A DNA stretch of 64,000 nucleotides from Thiopseudomonas alkaliphila (GCF_001267175.1 NZ_CP012358.1:1978501-2042500), one strand, 5' to 3'; positions 9,024 through 17,875 are shown, numbered from the stretch's first letter. A program made the numbers and translations. Notes: generated by a model not told the origin, from the sequence alone.

Positions 9024-10316
9024 CTAAGCGCTGGCGGTATGCTCAAAATGGCAGGTGAAGGTACTGCCCACCCCCAACTCACTACTGATGCTAAGGCGTG
9101 CTTGATGACGGAGTAATACGTGCTTAACAATTGCCAGCCCAAGACCCGTGCCGCCACTGTAGCTGGCGCGGCTGGAGTCGACCCGATAAAAGCGCTCAGT
9201 TAAGCGGGGTAGGTGTTTTTTATCAATCCCTACGCCGGTATCACTGACCGCCACGTGAATCCCCGCCTGATCAGACCAGGCAGAAATAGTGATGGCTCCA
9301 GGGGTAGGGGTGTATTTTACAGCGTTAAAAATCAGATTAGAAAAGGCGCTACGTAACTCGTTTTTATTGCCTGGTACCGATAAGTTGGGCTGAATTCGTA
9401 ACTCAAACTGGTGCTGATCATCGGATAAGCTTTGGGCATCGTTAACTATTTTATGCAGCAGCGGCTGTAGCTCAACACCCTGATTTTCAGCGTGGTGTTC
9501 GGTAGCTTCAAGGCGGGCCAGCAGCAGCAAATCATCTACTAGATGCTGCATCCGCTCACCTTGCAATTGCATTTGTTGCAGCGCACGGCGCCAGCGCGGG
9601 TTAAGGTTTTCGTCGGCGTTATCGAGTAGGGTCTCTAAATAGCCGCTAATGACAGTCAGCGGCGTACGCAACTCGTGGGAGACGTTGGCCACAAAGTCTT
9701 TACGCATTTGTTCGAGCTGATGAATGCGGGTGATATCGCGCACCAGCAGTAAGTGTTCGTTATTGCCGTAAACGGTTAAGTGAAACTGCAGCAATACTTG
9801 CTCTTTAACTGGTGAAGGTAGCACCAGCGTATCGTTATGTTTTTTGCGGTAAAAAAACTCTTTAAATTCAGGGTGGCGAATCAGGTTACTGGCCAATTGA
9901 TTTAAGTCTTGGGGCTTTTTAAAGCCCAGTAGCGTTTCTGCTGCTTGGTTCCACCAGCGTAATTGGCCATTTTTATCTAGCATAATTACCGCATCGGTTA
10001 ACGCCGCAGTGGATTCTTGCACCCGATCAATCACTGATTGCAAGCTGGCGCGAATGCGCAAATCACGTTGCTGCATGCGGTACAGCTGATCAAATACTTC
10101 GCCCCACAGGTTGCTGCTATAGGGTGGCTCGGTACCTGGCTCGCTGTATTTTAACCAGCGCAATAAGCGCAGCAGTTGCTGAAAATGCCACAGCAACAGC
10201 GCCCCTAAGCCGAGCATAAAACTCAGGGCATAGGCTTTGCTGATCATGCCGAGCACTAAGCAGACTAAGCCAATGAGTAGCAGTTGTAGCAGAAGTTGCG
10301 TGCGCCAATGGGACAT
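9024..10316 (-). CDS. phoR: Phosphate regulon sensor histidine kinase PhoR
   Basis: A 430-residue membrane histidine kinase of the phosphate regulon. It has two closely spaced N-terminal membrane helices (about 8-48), a charged linker, a PAS domain (about 96-200), the H-box FVANVSHELRTPL with His214, the N-box FNAVKYTP, and the G-boxes DTGVGID and GTGLGLAIV. It phosphorylates PhoB under phosphate limitation and is controlled through PstSCAB/PhoU, none of which is in this window. It lies eight bases after phoB and is clearly in the same operon. Confidence 0.95.
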   Translation of the reverse strand: MSHWRTQLLLQLLLIGLVCLVLGMISKAYALSFMLGLGALLLWHFQQLLRLLRWLKYSEPGTEPPYSSNLWGEVFDQLYRMQQRDLRIRASLQSVIDRVQESTAALTDAVIMLDKNGQLRWWNQAAETLLGFKKPQDLNQLASNLIRHPEFKEFFYRKKHNDTLVLPSPVKEQVLLQFHLTVYGNNEHLLLVRDITRIHQLEQMRKDFVANVSHELRTPLTVISGYLETLLDNADENLNPRWRRALQQMQLQGERMQHLVDDLLLLARLEATEHHAENQGVELQPLLHKIVNDAQSLSDDQHQFELRIQPNLSVPGNKNELRSAFSNLIFNAVKYTPTPGAITISAWSDQAGIHVAVSDTGVGIDKKHLPRLTERFYRVDSSRASYSGGTGLGLAIVKHVLLRHQARLSISSELGVGSTFTCHFEHTASA

Positions 10317-10324
10317 AAGCGTAG

Positions 10325-11014
10325 CTAACTCTTGGTCGAGAAGCGGTAGCCTGTGCCACGCACGGTTTGAATCAACTCGGCGTGTTCTTCACCAATGGCT
10401 TTACGTAGACGGCGTATATGCACATCCACGGTGCGCTCTTCAACGTAGACGTTACCGCCCCAGACCTGATCCAATAACTGACCACGGGTATAGGCGCGTT
10501 CGGGGTGGGTCATAAAAAAGTGCAGTAAACGGTATTCGGTAGGACCTAAGGCGAGCGGCTCTCCGTGGCAAGAAACCCGCTGACTAATGGGATCAATTTC
10601 TAGGCCATTAACATCGATTGGTGCTTCATTTTCGCCAATGCCGGCACGACGTAACACCGCTTTTAAGCGCGCTACTAACTCGCGCGGCGAAAAGGGTTTG
10701 GTAATGTAATCATCGGCGCCCACTTCTAAGCCTAAAATTTTATTATCCTCTTCACCTTTGGCGGTGAGCATAATAATCGGCAGCTCGGCAGTTAAGTCAT
10801 CGCGCTTTAAGCGGCGCGCCAATTCAATGCCGCTGGTGCCGGGCAGCATCCAATCGAGTAGGAGTAAATCAGGCTGAGCATCGACAATAATCGAGTGTGC
10901 ATCTTGGGCATTTTCCGCTTCTAAGCATTCGTAGCCAGCCATTTCTAAGGCAACGGCGATCATCTCCCGAATCGGCGCCTCATCATCCACAATCAAAATA
11001 CGCTTGCCAGTCAT
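10325..11014 (-). CDS. phoB: Phosphate regulon response regulator PhoB
   Basis: A 229-residue OmpR-family regulator. The start at 11014 is chosen because GAGGA sits six bases upstream; an in-frame ATG at 11026 overlaps that ribosome binding site. The receiver domain has the acidic pair DDE at 10-12, Asp54 in LLLDWMLPG as the phosphorylation site, and the KPFSPREL lysine. The C-terminal winged helix ends [18 protein letters not shown]...VRGTGYRFS. It binds Pho boxes to activate phosphate-scavenging genes. A candidate Pho box stands directly upstream, consistent with autoactivation. Confidence 0.96.
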   Translation of the reverse strand: MTGKRILIVDDEAPIREMIAVALEMAGYECLEAENAQDAHSIIVDAQPDLLLLDWMLPGTSGIELARRLKRDDLTAELPIIMLTAKGEEDNKILGLEVGADDYITKPFSPRELVARLKAVLRRAGIGENEAPIDVNGLEIDPISQRVSCHGEPLALGPTEYRLLHFFMTHPERAYTRGQLLDQVWGGNVYVEERTVDVHIRRLRKAIGEEHAELIQTVRGTGYRFSTKS

Positions 11015-11065
11015 GGCGATCCTCATCTCTACTATTCAGAATTAAGGCTATTAGATAACGAAATT

Positions 11066-11083
11066 GTTGCAGTAATGTGACAT
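11066..11083 (-). promoter_or_regulatory. Candidate Pho box upstream of phoB
   Basis: Read on the reverse strand: ATGTCAC-ATTA-CTGCAAC, two 7-bp direct half-sites around an AT-rich 4-bp spacer, against the consensus CTGTCAT-N4-CTGTCAT (9 of 14 by eye). Its downstream edge is about 52 bases before the phoB ATG, and an AT-rich -10-like TCTAAT follows about 10 bases after the box. Confidence 0.6.
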
Positions 11084-11109
11084 TGCCCCAGTCGCTTAGC
11101 TAGTTGCCG

Positions 11110-11994
11110 CTAAAGCGTGGCCACCACGCTACCCAGAAAAATACATAAACCTGCCCAGTGATTATGCAAAAACGCTTCAAAACAACGTTGCGGATGGTTG
11201 CCTCGTGTATGCCAGAGTTCCCAGAGATAACAGATTAAAGCGGCAAATAAGCCCCAATAAAAGGCATCACTTAGTTCAAACAGTTGACCGGCCCAGCTTA
11301 ACAGCAACAGCATCAAAATTTGCAGGGTAAAAATAATACTGCGCACGGATTTGCCAAAGGCGACCGCGGTAGATTTAACGCCAATTTTTAAATCATCTTC
11401 AAGGTCTGCAATGGCGTAATAGGTATCGTAGGCAATGGTCCAGAGTAAATTAGCTAGATACAAAATAATCGCCGCAGCCGGTACGCTGCCTTGCTCGGCA
11501 GTAAAGGCCATAAAAATTCCCCAGGAATAAGCAGCGCCTAAAAATACTTGGGGGTAAAAGGTGTAGCGCTTCATAAAGGGGTAGCACGCGGCCAGTAGCA
11601 CTGCACCAAAGGCCCAAAATACAGTGGTGCCATTGGTCATTAGCACTAAGATAAAGCTGATTCCAGTGAGGATGGCTGCGGTTAATAACGCTTCTTTAGG
11701 GCTAATGCGGCCAGTGGCTAAGGGGCGATCTTGGGTGCGGGCCACATGCCCATCAAACTCGCGGTCGGCGTAGTCATTAATGGCACAACCCGCAGCACGC
11801 ATAAAGGCGACACCTAGGGTAAAAATCAGGACGTTTTTTAAGCTAGGGCTGCCGTCGCCAGCAATCCATAGCGCGGTTAAGGTGGGCCATAGCAGTAAAT
11901 AAATGCCAATCGGTCGCTCAAAACGGGTGAGCCGAATAAAGTCCCAAGCCCGCGGGTGCAGGCGGCTGAGTGATTGCAAAAGATGCTGATACAT
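11110..11994 (-). CDS. ubiA: 4-hydroxybenzoate octaprenyltransferase
   Basis: A 294-residue inner-membrane prenyltransferase that attaches the polyprenyl tail to 4-hydroxybenzoate in ubiquinone synthesis. Both Asp-rich motifs are present: NDYADREFD at about 73-81 and DLEDDLKIG near residue 195, with about eight hydrophobic helices between and around them. It lies nine bases after ubiC and upstream of phoB, the same ubiC-ubiA-phoB-phoR order as in Pseudomonas. The 95-base gap before phoB carries the Pho box, so phoB has its own promoter. Confidence 0.96.
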   Translation of the reverse strand: MYQHLLQSLSRLHPRAWDFIRLTRFERPIGIYLLLWPTLTALWIAGDGSPSLKNVLIFTLGVAFMRAAGCAINDYADREFDGHVARTQDRPLATGRISPKEALLTAAILTGISFILVLMTNGTTVFWAFGAVLLAACYPFMKRYTFYPQVFLGAAYSWGIFMAFTAEQGSVPAAAIILYLANLLWTIAYDTYYAIADLEDDLKIGVKSTAVAFGKSVRSIIFTLQILMLLLLSWAGQLFELSDAFYWGLFAALICYLWELWHTRGNHPQRCFEAFLHNHWAGLCIFLGSVVATL

Positions 11995-12003
11995 AGAAGT
12001 TTC

Positions 12004-12582
12004 CTAATCTAAAGCACTGGCTTGCTGCGCCGCATGCCAAAAGCTGGGTAAAAAGGTTTCGGCTACTAGCACCTGTAATTCAGCATGGGCGAAGCAGGAA
12101 CGTCGTGCCCATAACGGCTGGCTGTATTCAGCCAAATTTAACTGAGCGGGTAACCAACTGAGGGGAAAAGGACTGACTTCAATCGGTAAGCGCTGAAAGG
12201 CATTTTGTTTAAACAGGTGCTCGCCTAAGGAGCGATTGCCGAGGGTGGCTAAATCAAACGAAGAGCGCTGCATTTGTTGCTGGCAGGCAACGCTACGGGC
12301 ATATACCCAAGGTTGCTGTTGACCGAGCAACAGTACTTCGCGGATCCAACCCTGACTGTGGGGTGCAATGCCTAAGGCGTGGCACTCATCTTTGCGTAGC
12401 GGTGCGTAGTACTCGCGTAGCGGCTGCACCGCAAACTGTTGTTGGCTAAGGTCACGCAGTTGTTGGGTGAGTAGCTCACGGCTAAATAACCAGTGTTGCT
12501 GCAGTAAACTAAGCGCAGTCTGTTGTGCTTGCCAGTTAAGGCCGGAGGCAACATCCACAGCGGAAGAAGATAAAATAGGCAC
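12004..12582 (-). CDS. ubiC: Chorismate pyruvate-lyase
   Basis: A 192-residue soluble enzyme that converts chorismate to 4-hydroxybenzoate and pyruvate, the first step of ubiquinone synthesis. Family features are RKDECHALGI, WIREVLLLGQQQPWVYARSV and LGNRSLGEHLF, with the C-terminal block LWARRSCFA. The start is a GTG at 12582 with no strong ribosome binding site, so the exact N-terminus is uncertain. It forms an operon with ubiA. Confidence 0.92.
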   Translation of the reverse strand: MPILSSSAVDVASGLNWQAQQTALSLLQQHWLFSRELLTQQLRDLSQQQFAVQPLREYYAPLRKDECHALGIAPHSQGWIREVLLLGQQQPWVYARSVACQQQMQRSSFDLATLGNRSLGEHLFKQNAFQRLPIEVSPFPLSWLPAQLNLAEYSQPLWARRSCFAHAELQVLVAETFLPSFWHAAQQASALD

Positions 12583-12718
12583 AGGCGGTTATCGGTCAAA
12601 AAGAAGAATCTTACCATGCTGTCTAGTGAATAAAAGGCGTGCAACTCAATCGGGTTGCAGAAATCTAGGCTAAGAAGGCGTATGTTAAGTCGCTAAATTT
12701 AGTAAAAAGGGGCAGCGT

Positions 12719-13876
12719 GTGGCATTACCTATTGTGATTATTGGCACGGGTTTGGCGGGCTATAATTTAGCCCGTGAGTTTCGGCAGTTAGATCAAGACA
12801 GCGAATTGGTGCTGATTAGCCGAGATGGTGCAGAGTTTTATTCCAAACCCTTATTGTCGAATGCCTTAAGCCAAGGCTTAGCAGTTGAACAAATTATGAC
12901 TTCTTCGGCGGAGCATATGGCCGAGCAGTTACAGGCCAAAATTTACTCTGAGACTGAAGTGACAGCGATTAATCCCGTCGAACATTGGTTGGAGTTTGCT
13001 GGGCAGCGCTTGGCGTACCGTAAGTTAGTCTTAGCCTTGGGCGCTGAGCCATGGATTCCACCGCTGCAAACCGAAGGCTTAATTGAAATTCATAGCGTCA
13101 ATGATTTGCCCAGTTATGCCCGTTTACGCCAAGCCCTGCCTCGGCAACAGCGCGTATTGATTTTAGGCGCGGGATTAATTGGCTGTGAAATTGCTAATGA
13201 CCTATTACTCGCTGGGCATCAAGCGCTGTTAGTGGCTCCCTGTGTTTGGCCGTTGCCTGAGCAACTGCCCGAGTTGGTGGCCACAGCCTTACAAACTGAA
13301 CTAGAAGCGGCGGGTGCTCAGTTTTATTTAAACACCAGTGTGCACCGTTTAACTCAGCAGGGTGCAGGTTATCGTGCTGAGCTGGCCAATGGTCAGCAGT
13401 TACAGGTGGATACCATTATTACCGCAGCTGGCTTACGGCCACGAACAACCTTAGCCAGCCAAGCGGGATTAGTGACAGCTAAAGGCATTGTGGTGAATCG
13501 TCAGTTGCAAACCAGTGCGCCAGATATCTATGCCCTTGGTGATTGTGTTGAACTAGAGGGACTGAACTTACAATATATCTTGCCATTAATGGCTGAGGTT
13601 CGAGCCTTGGCCAAAACCTTAGCGGGTCAGCCTACAGCCGTGGCTTATGGGCCCATGCCAACGGTAGTGAAAACGCCGGCGCTGCCAATTGTATTTGCTG
13701 GCCGCGCACCAGCCGATGCCCAGTGGTTAGTTGAGGGCAGTGCGCCACACCTGAGTTTGCAATATCGCGAACAGGAGCAATTACTAGCTTATGTGGTAAC
13801 TGGTGAGCGGCAGCGTGAGCGCTTACGCTTAAATCGACAGCTACCTTTTGTATTGCCAGCACTGCCAGCGGAGTAA
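12719..13876 (+). CDS. FAD-dependent rubredoxin reductase-like oxidoreductase
   Basis: A 385-residue two-dinucleotide-domain flavoprotein. The FAD motif is IGTGLAGYNLARE (residues 8-20), the NAD(P)H motif is LGAGLIGCEIANDLL (about 149-163), and IYALGDC near residue 270 is the second FAD contact. The whole sequence, including YSKPLLSNA, resembles Pseudomonas RubB (NADH:rubredoxin reductase). The start is GTG with AAGGGG-like sequence upstream. No rubredoxin gene was found beside it, unlike P. aeruginosa, so its electron acceptor here is unclear. Confidence 0.85.
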   Translation: MALPIVIIGTGLAGYNLAREFRQLDQDSELVLISRDGAEFYSKPLLSNALSQGLAVEQIMTSSAEHMAEQLQAKIYSETEVTAINPVEHWLEFAGQRLAYRKLVLALGAEPWIPPLQTEGLIEIHSVNDLPSYARLRQALPRQQRVLILGAGLIGCEIANDLLLAGHQALLVAPCVWPLPEQLPELVATALQTELEAAGAQFYLNTSVHRLTQQGAGYRAELANGQQLQVDTIITAAGLRPRTTLASQAGLVTAKGIVVNRQLQTSAPDIYALGDCVELEGLNLQYILPLMAEVRALAKTLAGQPTAVAYGPMPTVVKTPALPIVFAGRAPADAQWLVEGSAPHLSLQYREQEQLLAYVVTGERQRERLRLNRQLPFVLPALPAE

Positions 13877-14023
13877 GTACGAATAGGTCAGCCTGCAGGC
13901 AAGTTTCAGAGTAAAAACCCTCAGGCAAAAACAGACTCATAAGTCAGTTGCGCCAAGCCTGCTTTTTGTAGCTGAAACCCATTACAATGCCTGCTTTTGA
14001 GTGGTTAATCAGGAGCGCTAGCC

Positions 14024-14401
14024 TTGAAGTTTAGAATTTTATTGTGGGCCCTTAGTCGTTTAATGAAGCGCGCAAGCTGCCAAAGCCCGAAGTTTCAGGA
14101 GCAAATTAAAGATAAGGATGTAGTGTTTTTGCTGCATACCTTAGATGGCAAGGTTCAGCGTTATTACCATGTGCATAATCAAACCGTCACGAGCAGCAAA
14201 AAATCAGCCCAAGCGCCAACCTTTAGTATTGGGTTTAAAGATGCGGCTTTTGGCTTAGCTACCATGACCGCTAAAAATAAAGCGTTGGCGTTTATGCAGG
14301 GTATTCAGGATAAAAGCATTAAAATTGACGGCGATACTCGGCAGGTGATGTGGTTTCAAAACCTGATGAAATATATGACGCCGAAAAAGAAGAAAGCCTA
14401 G
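14024..14401 (+). CDS. Small SCP2-like (sterol carrier type) domain protein
   Basis: A 125-residue protein starting at a TTG supported by AGGAG eight bases upstream. It has a basic N-terminal helix, then a compact alpha/beta region with TFSIGFKDAAFGLATMT and KALAFMQGIQDKSIKIDGD, which is SCP2-like in spacing and length, and a Lys-rich tail. Similar proteins in Pseudomonas have carried an unsupported 'helicase' label. SCP2 domains bind lipids or CoA-linked molecules; a role here is not known. Confidence 0.65.
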   Translation: MKFRILLWALSRLMKRASCQSPKFQEQIKDKDVVFLLHTLDGKVQRYYHVHNQTVTSSKKSAQAPTFSIGFKDAAFGLATMTAKNKALAFMQGIQDKSIKIDGDTRQVMWFQNLMKYMTPKKKKA

Positions 14402-14413
14402 TCTGTTATGTGT

Positions 14414-14443
14414 TCAGCGAAGCGGAGTGATCGGCTTCGCTGA
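14414..14443 (+). terminator. Hairpin after the SCP2-like gene
   Basis: TCAGCGAAGC and GCTTCGCTGA form a perfect 10-bp stem 12 bases after the stop. The T tract is poor, so this is a probable but not certain terminator. Confidence 0.5.
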
Positions 14444-14501
14444 CTGTTATTGCTGGGCTGTTAAAAACTGGTTACTGCGGTTAATACTTGTGCTTAGGCA
14501 T

Positions 14502-14534
14502 AAAAAACCGTGCTAATCGAGGACTAGCACGGTG
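14502..14534 (-). terminator. Terminator of tsdBA
   Basis: Reverse-strand CCGTGCTA-loop-TAGCACGG is followed by six T residues, just past the tsdA stop. Confidence 0.85.
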
Positions 14535-14551
14535 GTTAAAGCCAAGATCAG

Positions 14552-15472
14552 TTACTTGATACCTTGACCTAGTACTACGCCATTAACTTTCTCACCGTAA
14601 AGGTTAACACCATCGTTAGCGTGGAACTTAACGCGGGTTTTCTCTACATCGCCATCCACTAAGCGTGGATCTTGTGGACGCTCGTGGCTGTTCATAAAGG
14701 CGGCAACGTCCCAAGCCTGTTGATCGCTTAAGGTATTGCCTTTACCTAGTGGCATGTTGGCTTTAATGAACGACGCTGCAGTGTTGATCCGGTGCATACC
14801 GGCACCCCAGTTGAACGAGTCCTTACCCCAGAGTGGTGGGAACACGTAGTGCTCGCCGACTTTTTGACCTAAGCCATCATCGCTGTGACAGATGGCGCAT
14901 TGCTCGGCATAAACTTGCTTACCGCGCTCAATGCTATAGCCGCCTTCTGGCTGAGCAACTTCAGGGTAACCACGGCCTGGAATTTCAACGCCGGTTGGCG
15001 CACCAGTGGCTAACCAGTAGGAGTAGGTCATCAGTGCGGTCATTTCTTCACTGTCAGCTGCGGGTGGAGTACCGTCCATACTGAACTGGAAGCAGCCTTG
15101 GATTCGCTCGGCGTAGGTGTTGACCTTATCGTTTTTCTTACGATAAGCCGGGTACATGGTGTACGCGCCCCACATTGGTGCGGCGTTAGCCAAACGGCCT
15201 TGATCCATGTGACAGTTCACACAGTTCATGCCATTGCCCACTAGCTCGGGCGCTTGACGTTTAGTATCGACAAATAGCGCGTGGCCTTTACGTACCATTT
15301 CGCCATAGGCGTTATCTGGTAAGTCAGCTTCTAAGGGCGGCACATGATACTGCTCGCCTTCGGCTTTTACCGGCGCTGGTTTCAGTTGTGATTGGTCTTC
15401 CATAGCAATCGGTGCGGCAATCGCCGTACCAATGGCGCTGAGGGCAAATGCACTGAGTAATAATTTTTTCAT
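14552..15472 (-). CDS. tsdA: Diheme cytochrome c, probable thiosulfate dehydrogenase TsdA
   Basis: A 306-residue periplasmic diheme cytochrome. The start at 15472 has AAGGAG upstream and yields a clean signal peptide (about residues 1-20). Heme motifs are CVNCH at 84-88 and CAICH at 192-196, with a likely Met ligand in KANMPLG near 240. The block AERIQGCFQFSMDG places Cys127 where TsdA enzymes have the unusual axial Cys ligand of the active-site heme. TsdA interconverts thiosulfate and tetrathionate. It lies 10 bases after a c4-type diheme cytochrome gene, the tsdBA arrangement. An alternative is an uncharacterised class I cytochrome. Confidence 0.75.
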   Translation of the reverse strand: MKKLLLSAFALSAIGTAIAAPIAMEDQSQLKPAPVKAEGEQYHVPPLEADLPDNAYGEMVRKGHALFVDTKRQAPELVGNGMNCVNCHMDQGRLANAAPMWGAYTMYPAYRKKNDKVNTYAERIQGCFQFSMDGTPPAADSEEMTALMTYSYWLATGAPTGVEIPGRGYPEVAQPEGGYSIERGKQVYAEQCAICHSDDGLGQKVGEHYVFPPLWGKDSFNWGAGMHRINTAASFIKANMPLGKGNTLSDQQAWDVAAFMNSHERPQDPRLVDGDVEKTRVKFHANDGVNLYGEKVNGVVLGQGIK

Positions 15473-15482
15473 GGCTTGCTCC

Positions 15483-16118
15483 TTATTTACCAAGACCAGC
15501 GAAGTAATCGGCAACTGCGGTGATTTCTTCTTCAGTGAGTGAGCGGGCAATATGACCCATTAGATCGTTTTGATCATTTTTACGGGTGCCTTGTTGCCAA
15601 GCGCGTAACTGGGTTGCGAGGTAATTTGAACCTTGGCCAGCCAATGTTGGGAAGGCATCGCCAACCCCGACACCACTTGGACCATGGCAGGCCACACACT
15701 CAGGAATCGAGCGGCTCCAATCGCCACGAATCGCTAAGGATTCGCCCAGATTGTCTGGCGTCTTAGCCCGGGTGATTTCTGCTACTTCAGGTTTCTCAAG
15801 ACTGGCCATATATTTGGCTACGGCATCAATTTCGGCATCGGTTAAAGCCGTGGCAATTGGCAGCATAATCACGTTTTCACGGGTGCCATTTTTAAAGTCT
15901 TGGATCTGCTTAGCTAAATAACCTGCAGAGTAGCCGGCAATGTTAGGAAAGCCGCCGGCATCCATACCTTTACCATCAGGCATGTGGCAGGTAATACAAG
16001 CAAGCGCTCCTGGCTGTGAGCCACCTTGCTTATAAATTTTCTCTCCATCGTCTGCCATCACAGGACTGATGGCAGTGGCCAATAAGCCACCATAGATCAG
16101 GTGTTTAATTGAGCGCAT
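15483..16118 (-). CDS. tsdB: Diheme c4-type cytochrome, probable TsdB electron acceptor
   Basis: A 211-residue protein with a signal peptide ending near MADDGE and two cytochrome c domains with CITCH (41-45) and CVACH (141-145), arranged as a duplicated c4-type cytochrome with GxPNIAGYSAGYLAKQ and FPTLAGQGSNYLATQ repeats. The start at 16118 is set by AAGGAG seven bases upstream. Placed directly before tsdA it is best read as TsdB, carrying electrons from TsdA to the respiratory chain. A general cytochrome c4 role cannot be excluded by sequence alone. Confidence 0.75.
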   Translation of the reverse strand: MRSIKHLIYGGLLATAISPVMADDGEKIYKQGGSQPGALACITCHMPDGKGMDAGGFPNIAGYSAGYLAKQIQDFKNGTRENVIMLPIATALTDAEIDAVAKYMASLEKPEVAEITRAKTPDNLGESLAIRGDWSRSIPECVACHGPSGVGVGDAFPTLAGQGSNYLATQLRAWQQGTRKNDQNDLMGHIARSLTEEEITAVADYFAGLGK

Positions 16119-16220
16119 AGGATATCTCCTTGGCATACTAAAACTGTACTTTTGGTAAAGTTTTAAGCACGGTTTATTGGTGGTTTACACACAAGGATGT
16201 CGCATGTAAATACTTAATGT

Positions 16221-16299
16221 TCTTAGGCTAGATGCACATTTATTATGGTTTTTATCTGGATATTGACGTCATCTTAGACTGAGTAGTGCTAGTCTAAGA
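16221..16299. promoter_or_regulatory. Inverted-repeat cluster upstream of tsdBA
   Basis: A perfect 9-bp inverted repeat, TCTTAGACT (16272-16280) and AGTCTAAGA (16291-16299) with a 10-base centre, plus a related single copy TCTTAGGCT at 16221-16229. They lie about 100-180 bases upstream of the tsdB start, with no T tract on either strand, so an operator array is more likely than a terminator. Confidence 0.45.
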
Positions 16300-16375
16300 A
16301 CTAAACGTTACTTAGTAAACCGCTAGTGCGACAAATTGCCTAACCCCTTAGTCCTAGTAGGGTTAATTCAATGTT

Positions 16376-16402
16376 GCAGCACGCTAAAGATTAGCGGGCT
16401 GC
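16376..16402 (-). terminator. Hairpin overlapping the yifB stop
   Basis: GCAGC(C)CGCTAA and TTAGCG(T)GCTGC pair with one mismatch on the reverse strand, covering the yifB stop codon. No T tract follows, so terminator strength is doubtful. Confidence 0.4.
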
Positions 16403-17875
16403 ACTGAGTCGATATTGCAGCGCCTCGGCCAGATGAGTGCGGGTAATGCTGGGGGCGTGCTCGAGATCGGCAATGGTGCGGGCGACTTTTAAGATGCGGT
16501 GGGTCGCGCGTAACGATAGGTTGAGGCGCTCACAGGCTTGCTCTAGCCAGTGCTGATCATCAGGGGTCAGTGCACAGACATCACGTAAGGTGAGTAAATT
16601 CAGCTGTGCATTGCTGCAACCTTGACGCTGTAATTGGCGCTGATTGGCCGCGGCAACTTGCGCCGCAGCTTGGGCACTGGATAATCCAGGATCGGCATTT
16701 GGGGTTAAGCGAGTTGATTCGCGGGCCACGGTTATATGCAGATCAATGCGATCGAGCAGCGGTCCGGATAGTTTGTGTCGATAGCGTTCGGTTTGCTCAG
16801 GCGTACAGCGGCAGCGCCCAGAAGGATCGCCTAGAAAGCCACAGGGGCAAGGATTCATCGCAGCGACCAACTGGAAACGTGCGGGAAAGCGGACTTTTTC
16901 TTGGGCTCTGGCGATCACAATCTCGCCAGATTCTAAAGGCTCACGTAGCACTTCTAACACTTTACGATCAAACTCAGGTAGCTCGTCTAAAAACAGTACG
17001 CCTAAGTGGGCCAAGGTAATTTCCCCAGGCTGTGGTCGGCTACCCCCACCAACTAATGCCGGTCCTGAGGCGCTATGATGAGGTTGCCGAAAAGGTCGTA
17101 ATGGCCAAGCAGTTAGCGGGGCGTAGCTGACTACCGAATAAATGGCTGCCACCTGCAGGGCTTCTGTTTCCGTCAGTGGCGGTAGTAACCCTGGTAAGCG
17201 GCTAGCCAGTAATGTTTTACGGCCGCTGAGGAGTAAATTATGTTGCCCGGCCGCTGCCACCACTAACGCGCGTTTAGCTGCATGTTGCCCCTGAACATCG
17301 GAGAGATCTGGGTAGTGCTGGGGGGCTGCAATCAAGCCTTTAGACTGATAAGGCTGCAGCGGTTGTTGGCCAAGAAAATGCAAAACCAGTTGCATCAAGT
17401 GTTCGACGGCATAAATAGTCAGTCCCGAAGCAAGACTGGCTTCTTCGGCATTGGCCAGTGGCACTATCAGTTGGCGTTTGGCGGCGCGCGTTGCAAGGGC
17501 AGCGGGGAGTACTCCGCGAATCGGGCGTACCTCACCAGATAAAGCCAGCTCACCAATGCACTCAAAACCATCGAGACAATTTTCAGCCAGCTGCCCGCTG
17601 GCGCAGAGTAAACCTAAGGCAATCGCCAAATCAAAGCGCCCGCCTTCTTTAGGCAAATCAGCCGGCGCTAGATTGAGGGTGATCCGACGAATGGGAAAAT
17701 CCAGTCCCGAGGTCATTAATGCGCTGCGTACTCGGTCTTTACTTTCGCGTACCGCAGCTTCTGGTAAGCCGACGAGAGTAAACGAGGGCAGGCCATTGCT
17801 TAGGTGAACTTCGACGCTCACGGCAGGAGCTTCAACTCCGGTTTGCGCACGACTTTGAATAATGGCGAGAGACAT
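16391..17875 (-). CDS. yifB: YifB/ComM-family AAA+ protein with a deleted Walker A motif
   Basis: A 494-residue Mg-chelatase-like protein of the ComM/YifB family; ComM is a DNA branch-migration helicase in natural transformation. The N-terminal domain (about 1-170), the Walker B-type LFLDELPEF, the PCPCGFLGDPSGRCRC zinc-like loop, and the C-terminal SGPLLDRIDLH and lid region are intact. However, where the family has SGPPGTGKT the sequence reads SGRKT (residues 217-221), a net loss of four residues from the P-loop with the frame kept. ATP binding is therefore probably impaired. The gene starts 30 bases after ubiK. A short hairpin overlaps its stop. Confidence 0.9.
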   Translation of the reverse strand: MSLAIIQSRAQTGVEAPAVSVEVHLSNGLPSFTLVGLPEAAVRESKDRVRSALMTSGLDFPIRRITLNLAPADLPKEGGRFDLAIALGLLCASGQLAENCLDGFECIGELALSGEVRPIRGVLPAALATRAAKRQLIVPLANAEEASLASGLTIYAVEHLMQLVLHFLGQQPLQPYQSKGLIAAPQHYPDLSDVQGQHAAKRALVVAAAGQHNLLLSGRKTLLASRLPGLLPPLTETEALQVAAIYSVVSYAPLTAWPLRPFRQPHHSASGPALVGGGSRPQPGEITLAHLGVLFLDELPEFDRKVLEVLREPLESGEIVIARAQEKVRFPARFQLVAAMNPCPCGFLGDPSGRCRCTPEQTERYRHKLSGPLLDRIDLHITVARESTRLTPNADPGLSSAQAAAQVAAANQRQLQRQGCSNAQLNLLTLRDVCALTPDDQHWLEQACERLNLSLRATHRILKVARTIADLEHAPSITRTHLAEALQYRLSAAR

